A DNA stretch of 43,818 nucleotides, from assembly GCA_905213265.1 (NCBI GenBank), contig CAJMHR010000018.1, positions 1 through 43,818 of the forward strand. The letters run 5' to 3'. Below are positions 1 to 7,496 of this stretch, piece by piece. Made by a program: the position numbers and the translations under genes. Every line of letters starts with the position of its first letter. Position 1 is the first letter of the stretch. The notes below the pieces were generated by a model that did no database searches, was not told the DNA's origin, and saw only the letters and a program-made list of their open reading frames with translations. Origin of the DNA: an uncultured Collinsella sp. (GTDB lineage: Bacteria > Actinomycetota > Coriobacteriia > Coriobacteriales > Coriobacteriaceae).

Positions 1-1
1 G

Positions 2-325
2 GCCCCGTCGGAGCACTCGAGCGGCGAGTCCGAGCGGCGCGGCGGGATAACCAAGGCCGGCAACGCGCTCGCGCGCACGGCGCTCATAGAGTCCGCATGG
101 CACTACTCCACGTGCTCCCCGAGGCCCAAGGCCCCAGCCCCCGGCACCGACGTGCCCCCGGCGATACGCTCTAGGGCGGACGACTGCACCGCCAGGCTCC
201 ACCGCCGCCGCGAGGCGCTGGCCGCGGCGGGCAAGAGCGCGTGCAAGGCCAACGCCGCCGTGGCGCGCGAGCTCGCCTGCTGGGTCTGGGAGATCGGGTG
301 CAGGTCCGAGGGGACCGTCCTCTAG
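2..325 (+). CDS. IS110-family transposase, C-terminal part (cut by window edge)
   Basis: The open frame runs from the left edge to a TAG at 323-325 and encodes about 107 residues. It holds the hallmark of the IS110/IS1111 C-terminal (Transposase_20) domain: PSEHSSGE, then RRGGITKAGN, then ARTALIESAWHY. In this family that domain cooperates with an N-terminal DEDD RuvC-like nuclease, which lies outside the window. The Ser in PSEHSSGE is the conserved serine region linked to the recombination chemistry of IS110 recombinases. The reading frame is intact as far as it can be seen. Whether the element is complete and active cannot be judged from here. Confidence 0.88.
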   Translation, partial: APSEHSSGESERRGGITKAGNALARTALIESAWHYSTCSPRPKAPAPGTDVPPAIRSRADDCTARLHRRREALAAAGKSACKANAAVARELACWVWEIGCRSEGTVL

Positions 326-599
326 CGGCCGGCGACAACCGACTCCCGCCGGGAGGGCCCGCGCCTCGACGCATCGCCGGCGCGAGTTCACGACCTTTTT
401 GATGGGCAGCCCCCGGGCCGCGCCCGACAAAAGACTGGATTCGTACGATAGCGCCGGACGGAGAATCGAAATGCGGTGGGGTGCGCGGACATACCGGGCT
501 GACCGCCGGAAGCGCACCCGCAAGAGCCCGCGGATATTAGCTTGCCAGGCAAGCGTCGACTAAGCCATGCAGCGTGCGCGGGCTCTCCCGACGGGAAAC
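326..599 (+). other. Non-coding tail after the IS110 transposase, with nested dyads
   Basis: No convincing gene lies between the transposase stop and the tRNA-Leu terminators. The stretch contains a 10-bp inverted repeat, AGAGCCCGCG at 523-532 and CGCGGGCTCT at 577-586, whose loop holds a perfect 7-bp palindrome (GCTTGCC-A-GGCAAGC, 540-554). Some IS110-family (IS1111-group) elements carry long structured 3' non-coding ends that encode the guide (bridge) RNA. This stretch could be such an end, but I cannot locate the element boundary. Confidence 0.4.
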
Positions 600-600
600 G

Positions 601-625
601 AAAAAGCCCGGTTTCAAACCGGGCT
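601..625 (-). terminator. Second rho-independent terminator downstream of tRNA-Leu
   Basis: Perfect 10-bp dyad AGCCCGGTTT / AAACCGGGCT around one base at 615. Read on the minus strand it is followed by a T run (TTTTT). It lies 40 bp beyond the tRNA-Leu terminator, so it is a tandem back-up or has lost its own gene. Confidence 0.75.
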
Positions 626-664
626 CGAACGAACATGCCTATTGACAATGGCTTTCTCATATTA

Positions 665-690
665 CAAAAAAGCTCCCATTGCTGGGAGCT
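665..690 (-). terminator. tRNA-Leu terminator
   Basis: Stem AGCTCCCA / TGGGAGCT with TTGC between (671-690). On the minus strand it is followed by six T residues. It starts 12 bp after the tRNA-Leu CCA end. Confidence 0.85.
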
Positions 691-701
691 CTTTCAATCA
701 A

Positions 702-788
702 TGGTGCGGGCGAAAGGACTTGAACCTTCATGGGGTTGCCCCCATACGGACCTGAACCGTACGCGTCTGCCAATTCCGCCACGCCCGC
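702..788 (-). tRNA. tRNA-Leu (anticodon CAG)
   Basis: The minus strand reads a class II tRNA of 87 nt including an encoded CCA. The acceptor stem is GCGGGCG/CGCCCGC, the anticodon loop is TTCAGGT with CAG, the long variable arm is GGGGGCAACCCC-like, and the T loop is GTTCAAGTC. It decodes CUG, the major leucine codon of a high-GC genome. A promoter lies 11 bp upstream and a terminator follows directly, so it is transcribed alone. Confidence 0.96.
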
Positions 789-799
789 GTGCAGGAATT

Positions 800-828
800 A
801 GAATAACGGAGCGCCATCGCGAACGCAA
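800..828 (-). promoter_or_regulatory. Promoter of tRNA-Leu
   Basis: On the minus strand, -35 TTGCGT (823-828), 17-bp spacer, -10 TATTCT (800-805). It ends 11 bp before the mature tRNA 5' end and lies directly after the tatD stop codon. Confidence 0.75.
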
Positions 829-831
829 GAA

Positions 832-1749
832 CTATTTTTGAAAAAGTTTGCAGGCATTTTCCCAAGCTGCTCGCGCGATTGCCTCAGCATCCTCGCCGGT
901 ACGATCGACACGGTCGTTGACCAGCGTGTTTGCCGTGATAGAAATCATTGCCGGCTCGCACTCAAGACCGCGGATGGGCTCCGGAGCCATATACGGGCAA
1001 TCCGTCTCGAACAAAATTCGATCGAGTGGGGTTGCCGCAAATGCCTCGCGCACGTCGTCGTTGCGCTTAAAGGTAGCCGCACCACCATAGGCGATATAGC
1101 AGCCCAGCTCCACAAAGCGCTCCATCGTGGCGCGGTCCTCGCCAAAGCAGTGCAGCACACAACCGGCCTGGGGCACGCCCACCTCACGAAGCACGTTGTA
1201 CGCATCAACGTGCGAGGTGCGCTCCTGGTCCGTGTCCTCGTGACGCAGATGCAGCTCCACCGGCACGTTACGGCACGCGGCAAGCTCGAGCTGGCGCGCC
1301 ATGCAGTCAATCTGCACGTTATGGGGTGCCGGCGCGATATCGTCGTCATAGTCCATGTGGTAGTCCAGGCCGATTTCGCCAATACCGGCGCATAAGGGAT
1401 CATCGAGTGCGGCAACGACCTGTGCGTGAACGTCGTCGGTATAGTCCGGCGCGCCATACGGATGCACGCCGGCAAGATACTTGATCTGCGGGATATCCTG
1501 CATCGGCAGAATTTCGCGCACGAGCCAGTCACTATAGTCCGTCACGCTGCGCTTGTCGGCGATGGGGTCGAGCATCGTCACCAACAGGTCGACGCCCGCG
1601 GCTTTGGCACGCAGGAGCGTCTCGGGCACATCCTTGCCCCAGAACGAAAGCAGATGTGCATGCGTGTCGGCAAGCGGCGCCAAGGGCACGGGACAAGCAA
1701 CCGTCTTCTTTTTCTTGGTAAACGTCACGCGTGCGGCATTAGGCATCAT
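832..1749 (-). CDS. tatD: TatD-family metal-dependent deoxyribonuclease
   Basis: A 305-residue TIM-barrel metallohydrolase of the TatD family. These enzymes act as Mg2+-dependent 3'-5' DNases or related hydrolases in the cytoplasm. The metal-site motifs are in order: DTHAHL (residues 28-33), GEIGLDYH (124-131), HLRHE (His167, His170), HCF (His200) and ETDCPYMAPEPIRG (Asp250). Length is slightly above the usual 260 because of a Lys-rich N-terminal lead of about 25 residues. The start is one of two adjacent ATGs that overlap the end of rsmA by 11 bp, so the two are probably translationally coupled. The rsmA-tatD pairing is common in Gram-positive bacteria. Confidence 0.93.
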   Translation of the reverse strand: MMPNAARVTFTKKKKTVACPVPLAPLADTHAHLLSFWGKDVPETLLRAKAAGVDLLVTMLDPIADKRSVTDYSDWLVREILPMQDIPQIKYLAGVHPYGAPDYTDDVHAQVVAALDDPLCAGIGEIGLDYHMDYDDDIAPAPHNVQIDCMARQLELAACRNVPVELHLRHEDTDQERTSHVDAYNVLREVGVPQAGCVLHCFGEDRATMERFVELGCYIAYGGAATFKRNDDVREAFAATPLDRILFETDCPYMAPEPIRGLECEPAMISITANTLVNDRVDRTGEDAEAIARAAWENACKLFQK

Positions 1750-2599
1750 GGATTAGCTCCTGGGCCAGGCGAACAAAGTCGGCAACATCAAGCGTCTCGG
1801 CGCGCGTGGTGGGTGCGATACCGCAAGCCTCAAAGGCGGCATCGAGCACGTCCTTGGCAAAGCCGTTGGCGCTCATGGAATTGCGGATGGTCTTGCGACG
1901 CTGGGCAAATGCAGTATCAATCACGCGGGCCACAAATTCGCGATCGAGTCCTTCGGGCACCACACCGTCAACACGGTCGATACGCACGACGGCCGAGTCC
2001 ACGTGCGGCGCCGGCATAAAGCAGCGCGGCGGCACCTCAAAGCGGCCCGTCACCTGCGCATACAGGCCGAGCTTTGCCGTATAGCCGCCATAGGTCTTGT
2101 TACCCGGCACTGCGGCAATGCGATCGGCAACCTCCTTTTGCACCATGACGACGGCGCGCTTAAGCGCGGGCATCGTCTGGAAGAACTGCAGGATGATTGT
2201 CGCCGCCACGTTATAGGGCAAGTTCGCGACAAATACCGTCGGCTCACCGCCGGCGGCCTGCTCAATCTGCTCCGGCGTCACCTTAAGCGCGTCGCCCATG
2301 ATAAAGCGGAAGTTGGCGTAGTCGGCGGCGTGAGCATCGAGCATCGGCTCGAGCTCGGGATCTGCTTCGATCGACATGACGCACGCCGCCTCCTGCAACA
2401 GCGCAAGCGTGAGCGTACCAACGCCCGGACCAACCTCGAGCACGCGCTCATCGCCTGCAAGCTCGGCAAGCTCGCAAATGCGCTCAATTACATGGTTGTC
2501 GATCAGGAAATTCTGGCCCAGGCGATGCTTGGTCGCAAGGCCAAACTCCTCCAGCAGCTCCCTGGTGGCCGTAGGGTTTGCCAAAGGCGAAGTTGTCAT
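1739..2599 (-). CDS. rsmA: 16S rRNA adenine dimethyltransferase
   Basis: RsmA/KsgA (286 aa) dimethylates two adjacent adenosines in the 3'-terminal helix of 16S rRNA during 30S maturation, using S-adenosylmethionine. Visible motifs are LGQNFLID (27-34), the SAM-binding EVGPGVGTL (55-63) and the catalytic NLPYNV (126-131). The N-terminal length matches the family. The start codon has a strong ribosome binding site, AAGGAGG, eight bases upstream. It is the first gene of an rsmA-tatD pair, and the metG terminator lies just upstream, so a promoter of its own is expected in 2600-2632. Confidence 0.96.
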   Translation of the reverse strand: MTTSPLANPTATRELLEEFGLATKHRLGQNFLIDNHVIERICELAELAGDERVLEVGPGVGTLTLALLQEAACVMSIEADPELEPMLDAHAADYANFRFIMGDALKVTPEQIEQAAGGEPTVFVANLPYNVAATIILQFFQTMPALKRAVVMVQKEVADRIAAVPGNKTYGGYTAKLGLYAQVTGRFEVPPRCFMPAPHVDSAVVRIDRVDGVVPEGLDREFVARVIDTAFAQRRKTIRNSMSANGFAKDVLDAAFEACGIAPTTRAETLDVADFVRLAQELIHDA

Positions 2600-2631
2600 G
2601 GTTGCCTCCTTAGCATGATGGCGGCGTCTTG

Positions 2632-2667
2632 AAACAAAAGGGCATGGACCGTGGCGGCCATGCCCTT
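2632..2667 (-). terminator. Terminator after metG
   Basis: Dyad AAGGGCATGG (2638-2647) / CCATGCCCTT (2658-2667). On the minus strand it is followed by TTTTGTTT. It closes the GH5-rsmI-metG transcription unit. Confidence 0.85.
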
Positions 2668-2709
2668 ACAGCTAAACAGCAAATTGCCGATATGGCGCTC
2701 GCGCGGTCT

Positions 2710-4311
2710 CTACGCCAGACGCGGGAACAGCGGATCGCCCTTCTCGACGGGCTGACCGCCGGCAAGCAGACCCCAAGTGCAAATGCCCTTGAGGTCGTCG
2801 CTCGCGGCCTCGCCCTCACAGGACAGACGGCGCAGGGCCTCGGCAGAAGTCTGGGGCATGAGCGGCATCAGCAGGTGAGCGGCAATGCGGATGGCCTCGA
2901 GCAGGTTGTAGATCACAAACGCCAGCTCGTCAGCCTTGGCCTCGTCCTTGGCAAGCGCCCAGGGCTCGGAGTCCTCGATGTAGTGGTTGGCGGCATGGAT
3001 GAGCTCCATGACCTCGTCCTTGGCTCCACCGTAATCGAGCACGTCCATCTTGGCCATGTAGCGCTCGACCAGGCCATCGGCGATCTTTGCCAGCGGGTTG
3101 TCGAACGCATCGAACGACGCGGGCTTGGCGGGCGCGCAACCGTCAAAGTACTTGCCGCTCATGTTGAGCGAACGCGAGATAAGGTTGCCCCAGCTGTTGG
3201 CCAGGTCGGCGTTGTAGACCTGCTCCATGCGGTCGAAGCTGATGGCACCGTCGGTGCCGGGGACGACGTCGGTCATAAAGTAGTAGCGATAGCCCTCGAC
3301 GCCCAACATGTCGATAACATCCTGCGGGGCGATGGCATTGCCGCGGCTCTTGGACATCTTCTCGGCCTTGCCGGTCTCGGCATTGCGCACGGTCAGGAAG
3401 CCGTGGGCAAAGACGTGCTCGGGCAGGGCCTCGCCGATGGCCATGAGCATGGCGGGCCAAATGACGCAGTGGAAGCGGATGATGTCCTTACCCACGATGT
3501 GGAACTGCGCGGGCCAGCGATAGGCCAGCTCGGCACGCGCCTCGTCGGTGTCGACACCGTAGCCGACGGCCGTCATATAGTTGAGCAGCGCATCGAACCA
3601 CACGTAGGTCACGTGGCCCTCGTCAAACGGGACCTGAATGCCCCAGTCAAAGCTCGTACGGCTCACGGAAAGGTCGTTAAGGCCGCCCTCGACAAAGCTG
3701 CGAACCTCGTTCATGCGGAACGCAGGCTCGACAAAGTCGGGGTGCTCGTCATAGAGCTTGAGCAGCTTGTCCTGGAAAGCGGAAAGCTTAAAGAAGTAGG
3801 ACTCCTCCTGCACGCGCTCAAGCGGACGGTGGCAGTCGGGGCACAGGTGCTGGCCGACGCTGCCGTACTCCTCGTCGCCCTTCTGGACCTGTGTATCAGT
3901 GAAGTAGGTCTCGTCAGGCACGCAATACCAACCGTCGTAGCTGCCCTTATACAGGTAGCCGGACTCCTTCATGCGCTCCCACAGGTACTGCACGGCATGA
4001 TGCTGGCGCGGCTCGGTGGTGCGGATGAAGTCGTCGTTGGAGATCTCGAGCTTGCTCCAAAGCTCCTTGAAGTGCGGAGCCTGGCTGTCGGTCCACTCCT
4101 GCGGCGTCATGTTGTGCTTGGCTGCGGCCTCGGCGACCTTCTCGCCGTGCTCGTCCATGCCGGTCAGGAACTTGACGTTATAGCCGGCGGAACGGCGATA
4201 GCGAGCCTGAACGTCGGCGATGATGGTGGAATAAGCCGTGCCCAGGTGCGGATCGGCGTTGACGTAGTAGATGGGCGTCGTGATAAAGAACGAAGGCTTG
4301 CTTTGATCCAT
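2710..4311 (-). CDS. metG: Methionyl-tRNA synthetase
   Basis: A class I aminoacyl-tRNA synthetase (533 aa) that charges tRNA-Met. The HIGH signature appears as HLGT (22-25) and the second signature is KMSKS (318-322). The connective-peptide region carries Cys at WYCVPDE and CPDCH (about 129-160), consistent with one metal knuckle. The anticodon-binding helical domain fills the C-terminal third. There is no C-terminal EMAP-like tRNA-binding domain, so it is the short form common in Actinobacteria. GGAGGA precedes the ATG by eight bases. It follows rsmI by about 70 bp, probably in one operon. Confidence 0.97.
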   Translation of the reverse strand: MDQSKPSFFITTPIYYVNADPHLGTAYSTIIADVQARYRRSAGYNVKFLTGMDEHGEKVAEAAAKHNMTPQEWTDSQAPHFKELWSKLEISNDDFIRTTEPRQHHAVQYLWERMKESGYLYKGSYDGWYCVPDETYFTDTQVQKGDEEYGSVGQHLCPDCHRPLERVQEESYFFKLSAFQDKLLKLYDEHPDFVEPAFRMNEVRSFVEGGLNDLSVSRTSFDWGIQVPFDEGHVTYVWFDALLNYMTAVGYGVDTDEARAELAYRWPAQFHIVGKDIIRFHCVIWPAMLMAIGEALPEHVFAHGFLTVRNAETGKAEKMSKSRGNAIAPQDVIDMLGVEGYRYYFMTDVVPGTDGAISFDRMEQVYNADLANSWGNLISRSLNMSGKYFDGCAPAKPASFDAFDNPLAKIADGLVERYMAKMDVLDYGGAKDEVMELIHAANHYIEDSEPWALAKDEAKADELAFVIYNLLEAIRIAAHLLMPLMPQTSAEALRRLSCEGEAASDDLKGICTWGLLAGGQPVEKGDPLFPRLA

Positions 4312-4380
4312 GGGGTTTGTCCTCCAGAAAAACGTTGCATACAGAGGATGATTCTAGCGCAAGGGCTGGATATCCTCCAT

Positions 4381-5259
4381 CTATTGCATATCGAGCACCA
4401 TGGCATAGACATCGCGCTTGCGGCGCGAATACTTCTGAGACAGGCGCTTAGCCACCGCAGACGCGGGCTCCCCCTCCTCGAGCGCGGCGCGGATATCCTC
4501 GCGCAGGGCCTCGTCGGGATTCGCTGCCGCGGCGCCAACCGGCACGATACCGGCCTCCTCATCCTCGCTCGGCGGCGCGATGACCAGCGCAATCTCGCCC
4601 TTTACCTCGCCGCGAGCACGCAGCTCCTCGGCAAGTTGGGCAGCGGGCCCGCGCAAGACCTCCTCGTGCAGCTTGGTGAGTTCGCGGCAGACGGCAACCT
4701 CACGCTGGGGAAAGACCTCCGCCATGGCCTCGAGCGTCGCCACGATGCGATGTGGAGACTCGTAGAAGATGAGCGCGCCGGGCACCACGGCAAGGCGCTG
4801 CAAACGGCGCACGCGGTCGCCGTGCTTTCGGCCCAAAAAGCCCTCGAAGAAAAAATGCTCGCAGGGAATGCCGGACGAAACAAGCGCCGTGACGCAAGCA
4901 GAGGGCCCGGGAATAACTTCGACGGGCACATCGGCCTCACGCGCCGCCTCAACTAGCGCCTGGCCGGGATCGGACACGCTCGGCATGCCGGCGTCCGAGG
5001 CAAAGGCGAGGGTCTCCCCCGCCAGCAGACGGTCGACCAGGCCGGCGGCGCGGCTGGCGATCACATTCTCGTCGCAACGGACAAGCGACTTGGAAATGCC
5101 CAGGTGCATCAGCAGCTTTGACGTCACACGCGTGTCTTCGCAGCAGATGACATCGGCAGCGGCAAAGGCTTCGCCAACGCGCGGGGACAGGTCGCCCAGG
5201 TTGCCGATGGGTGTGCCGACCACATAGAGTTTGCCCGTATGGGCGCTGTTTTGCGTCAT
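4381..5259 (-). CDS. rsmI: 16S rRNA 2'-O-ribose C1402 methyltransferase
   Basis: RsmI (292 aa) methylates the ribose of C1402 in the decoding centre. It is a SAM-dependent enzyme of the tetrapyrrole-methylase fold. The sequence shows the family N-terminus LYVVGTPIGNLGD, then CCEDTRVT, ASDAGMPSVSDPG and PGPSAC, and later FYESPHR and CRELTK. The C-terminal helical extension (about 235-292) ends in a basic RRKRDVY segment. The start lies 6 bp after the stop of the GH5-like gene, so the two are very likely co-transcribed. Confidence 0.95.
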   Translation of the reverse strand: MTQNSAHTGKLYVVGTPIGNLGDLSPRVGEAFAAADVICCEDTRVTSKLLMHLGISKSLVRCDENVIASRAAGLVDRLLAGETLAFASDAGMPSVSDPGQALVEAAREADVPVEVIPGPSACVTALVSSGIPCEHFFFEGFLGRKHGDRVRRLQRLAVVPGALIFYESPHRIVATLEAMAEVFPQREVAVCRELTKLHEEVLRGPAAQLAEELRARGEVKGEIALVIAPPSEDEEAGIVPVGAAAANPDEALREDIRAALEEGEPASAVAKRLSQKYSRRKRDVYAMVLDMQ

Positions 5260-5265
5260 ATCAAC

Positions 5266-6327
5266 CTATTCAATCATGCCGCGCTCGAGCGTACCGAGCG
5301 CCGCGCGGGCGTCCCATGCTGCAATGCGCTTCTCGGTCTTCCACGTTTGGAAGAACCAACCGGCAGCCGGCGCAAACGAAGCCAGCTGGTTGGCGATAAA
5401 CACGCGCTCGTAGGCATTGCGGCCCTCGGGCGTAACCGACGAGTTGGCAAAAATCGCCGCGCCCGACCATTCGCCCACCAGCACGGGGAACCCTGTCGAA
5501 ATCGCTTCTTTGAGCTCGCGCTTGTTGCGCGAAATCGCCGTCGTCAGCCCGCGGGGGCTCGTGATATCGAGCGCATACTCGTCACGGTAATGGTACAGGT
5601 GAAGGTCCATGTAGACGTTCTTGTACTTAGTGCCGCGCATAAAATGCTTCCACTCGCTGGGATGCCCCGACGACGAGAAGACGACGATCTTATCCTCGGG
5701 CATATACGAACGGACGAGCTCATAGGCGTCGCGATAGAAGTTGCGCAGGTAGTGCGCCGGAATGCCATCCGTCATGGTGAAGAGGCTCTTGCGGACACTC
5801 ATCTGCGGCGTATCCAGCAGCTCAATACCCAGCAGGCTCTCGGCCTCGCCGTAGCGATCGGCCAAGCGCTCGAGCACGTCGAGTGCGACATGACGACCGT
5901 TGGTGGACGAATGCCACTCGGCGACAGCCTCCGGCGTGGTAGGCGAATCGTTGGAATCGCCCTGGCCACCGGGCACAGTTGCCAGATCAAGCAGCACGCG
6001 GATGTCGTACTTGGCAGCCCACTCAATTGCACGGTCGATGTAGTCGACAACCGAGATGTAGGACGCATCGGACTCCTGCGAGCCAAAGGCATACCAGGGC
6101 ACCGGCAGACGCACGGCATTGAGGCCAATCTGCGCCATGCGGCGGAAATCGTCCTCGCTCACAAACGTCTCGTAATGACGGCGCATGCGCTCGTTATAGG
6201 CGGCGGTGCCCATGGCCTCCTGCAGCTCGGCCGCGTTGGATGCACCGGTCGCCGCGTATAGCGACGGGGTCACCCAAGGCTCGGGAATAAACCAGCCAGA
6301 GAGATTAACGCCGAGTATCCTCTCCAT
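5266..6327 (-). CDS. GH5-like protein (exo-1,3-beta-glucanase type) with degenerate active site
   Basis: A 353-residue glycoside hydrolase family 5 fold of the yeast Exg type: GVNLSGWFIPEPWVTPSLY at the N-terminus, FVSEDDFRRMAQIGLNAVRLPVPW, GIELL, DLHLYHY and PVLVGEWSG. The nucleophile Glu286 (GEW) and Arg74 are present. The acid/base position is changed: where the family has NEP this protein has DTP (Thr173, codon 5809-5811), and the DLH motif reads DLATVPG. It is therefore predicted to be a carbohydrate-binding or inactive relative, or to use another chemistry. No signal peptide is seen, so it is probably cytoplasmic. The ATG at 6327 is chosen because AAGGGGG lies five bases upstream and family homology begins there; an upstream extension would cross a promoter and repeats. 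Confidence 0.82.
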   Translation of the reverse strand: MERILGVNLSGWFIPEPWVTPSLYAATGASNAAELQEAMGTAAYNERMRRHYETFVSEDDFRRMAQIGLNAVRLPVPWYAFGSQESDASYISVVDYIDRAIEWAAKYDIRVLLDLATVPGGQGDSNDSPTTPEAVAEWHSSTNGRHVALDVLERLADRYGEAESLLGIELLDTPQMSVRKSLFTMTDGIPAHYLRNFYRDAYELVRSYMPEDKIVVFSSSGHPSEWKHFMRGTKYKNVYMDLHLYHYRDEYALDITSPRGLTTAISRNKRELKEAISTGFPVLVGEWSGAAIFANSSVTPEGRNAYERVFIANQLASFAPAAGWFFQTWKTEKRIAAWDARAALGTLERGMIE

Positions 6328-6392
6328 CACTGCCCCCTTCGGATCGTGCAGGCCGAGCCTGCATCGTATTGCATAGGAAAAGTATCGTTTTG

Positions 6393-6429
6393 AGTATACC
6401 CGCGCGTGCGGACAGACGACCGAACGGTC
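6393..6429 (-). promoter_or_regulatory. Putative promoter and operator of the GH5-rsmI-metG unit
   Basis: On the minus strand a -10 TATACT sits at 6393-6398, about 65 bp before the GH5-like ATG. No good -35 is seen. In its place is a palindrome, GACCG-TT-CGGTC (6418-6429), which would let a TetR-type repressor block the promoter. The operator role is inference. Confidence 0.45.
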
Positions 6430-6519
6430 TGTAAAGTGGCGCAAAAGCGGGAGGAATGTCTGGGGCAGGTGGGCACGAGATGGCGCGCGAGATGTGCACG
6501 TGTGCCGGAGGCAGGCACC

Positions 6520-6705
6520 GGAAAATGCATCCCGTTCTGAGCGCGGGATCTGGGACGCAGTTTCCGCCAAAGGCCGCAAAAGGAAAGCGCGTCCCATTCT
6601 GGCGCCGGATTCCGGGCCGTGCTTTCCCAAGCGGCCTTAAAGCGGAAAACGCATCCCGCTCTGAATCCAAATTCCGGGACGCAGTTTCCGCAGAGCCCTC
6701 GGTAA
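6520..6705. repeat. Three tandem 62-bp repeats with internal dyads
   Basis: Units begin at 6520, 6582 and 6644, each with GGAAA(A/G)(C/T)GC(A/G)TCCC. Each ends with a partly complementary GGG(A/C)C-GC-TTTCC type arm, so each can fold into an imperfect hairpin. The period is exactly 62 bp, not a multiple of three, and no conserved protein is encoded. It fills most of the 600-bp gap between the GH5-like gene and tRNA-Phe. Confidence 0.75.
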
Positions 6706-6932
6706 AAGAAAAGGACCCCTTTGCAGAGGTCCTAGTCAATTCAAGGTGGCGGGGAAGGGAATCGCGTCCGCGCGCTGCGCGGACGGACCGCTGCGGCGTT
6801 TACGCGCCTTGCGAGCTCCGCTGGCAAACGCTCACGCGTTTACTCAGCTCCGCGCCCTCACGGGGTTCGATTCCATGTGGGGACCACATAAAAGAAAAGG
6901 ACCCCTTTGCAGAGGTCCTTATCAAGTCAAGG

Positions 6933-6950
<18 letters not shown>
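6703..6950. repeat. Duplicated tRNA-Phe 3' end and terminator (62-bp direct repeat)
   Basis: Positions 6703-6764 and 6889-6950 are near-identical (about three differences). Each holds the terminator hairpin and the last 18 or so bases of tRNA-Phe, read on the minus strand. The 124 bp between them are unlike the flanks and carry a perfect 9-bp hairpin (6765-6785). The arrangement resembles an attachment-site scar at a tRNA 3' end. Confidence 0.8.
6891..6920 (-). terminator. tRNA-Phe terminator
   Basis: Minus strand stem AAGGACCTCT / AGGGGTCCTT with a GCAA tetraloop, followed by TTTTCTTTT. It begins 12 bp after the tRNA 3' end. A second copy lies at about 6711-6734. Confidence 0.88.
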
Positions 6951-7005
<55 letters not shown>

Positions 7006-7037
7006 ATTTGAGGTGTGCCTTGTTTCAAGGCTTGATT

Positions 7038-7065
7038 AGTATAACCAAGGACGCGTTCCGGTCAA
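7038..7065 (-). promoter_or_regulatory. Promoter of tRNA-Phe
   Basis: Minus strand -35 TTGACC (7060-7065), 16-bp spacer, -10 TATACT (7038-7043), 32 bp before the tRNA 5' end. This is one of the best promoter matches in the window. Confidence 0.82.
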
Positions 7066-7128
7066 CCGAGAATTTTAAAAAAGTTTTTGAGCACAGCCTC
7101 GGTTCTATAAATCGGCACGTCAGAGGCA

Positions 7129-7416
7129 TCAGCCGGCAGCAAGAAGTTTTTCACTCAGAGCCGCACGGGCAAACTCACTTGGCGTCATCCCCTCGGCAGC
7201 CGCCCGTCGACGAATGGCCTCCTTCATTCCCAGAGGAATCTTGACCGACAGCGTTGCCGTCCCCTCACCTGAGAGCGGGGGCCGTCCATGCACGATTCCA
7301 CCAACGGTGTGTTCGCCATACGGAAACTCTCCGCGCTCGTACGACTCGCACCACGCGTCAATCATTTCATCCGTTACAACCTGACCATTAGCGGCCGTAT
7401 ACGTCTTGCCCATCAT
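7129..7416 (-). CDS. Ribbon-helix-helix protein (antitoxin-like, no toxin beside it)
   Basis: A 95-residue protein. The C-terminal 40 residues read LSVKIPLGMKEAIRRRAAAEGMTPSEFARAAL, a typical ribbon-helix-helix DNA-binding unit: a beta strand, then two helices with SEF at the second helix start. The N-terminal half (MIDAWCESYERGEFPYG) resembles the lead of small antitoxins. The start is one of two adjacent ATGs after AAGGGG. No toxin gene is found on either side: a tRNA lies downstream and the DUF192 gene upstream. It may be a solitary transcription factor that represses its own promoter through the palindrome at 7463-7477. Confidence 0.75.
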   Translation of the reverse strand: MMGKTYTAANGQVVTDEMIDAWCESYERGEFPYGEHTVGGIVHGRPPLSGEGTATLSVKIPLGMKEAIRRRAAAEGMTPSEFARAALSEKLLAAG

Positions 7417-7462
7417 CGACCCCTTTGCCGAGCCTGTTCAATCTCCTGCCAAACTTACCCAA

Positions 7463-7492
7463 TTTCGTATGACGAAAGTCCACTGTCGCCAA
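7463..7492 (-). promoter_or_regulatory. Promoter with palindrome upstream of the RHH gene
   Basis: Minus strand -35 TTGGCG (7487-7492), 17-bp spacer, -10 TACGAA (7464-7469). The -10 is inside a palindrome, TTTCGT-CAT-ACGAAA (7463-7477), as expected for an autorepressed RHH gene. Confidence 0.5.
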
Positions 7493-7496
7493 TCTC

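Noticed and set aside
2629..4956. 775-codon plus-strand frame opposite metG and rsmI
   Set aside because: Antisense shadow of two clearly identified genes; no ribosome binding site and no recognisable domain.
6520..6705. CRISPR array
   Set aside because: The whole 62-bp unit is repeated and diverged, with no constant repeat and unique spacers, and no cas genes are near.
6862..6874. Plus-strand T-arm-like GGGGTTCGATTCC as a second tRNA gene
   Set aside because: No anticodon arm, D arm or acceptor partner can be built around it; kept only as a possible relic.
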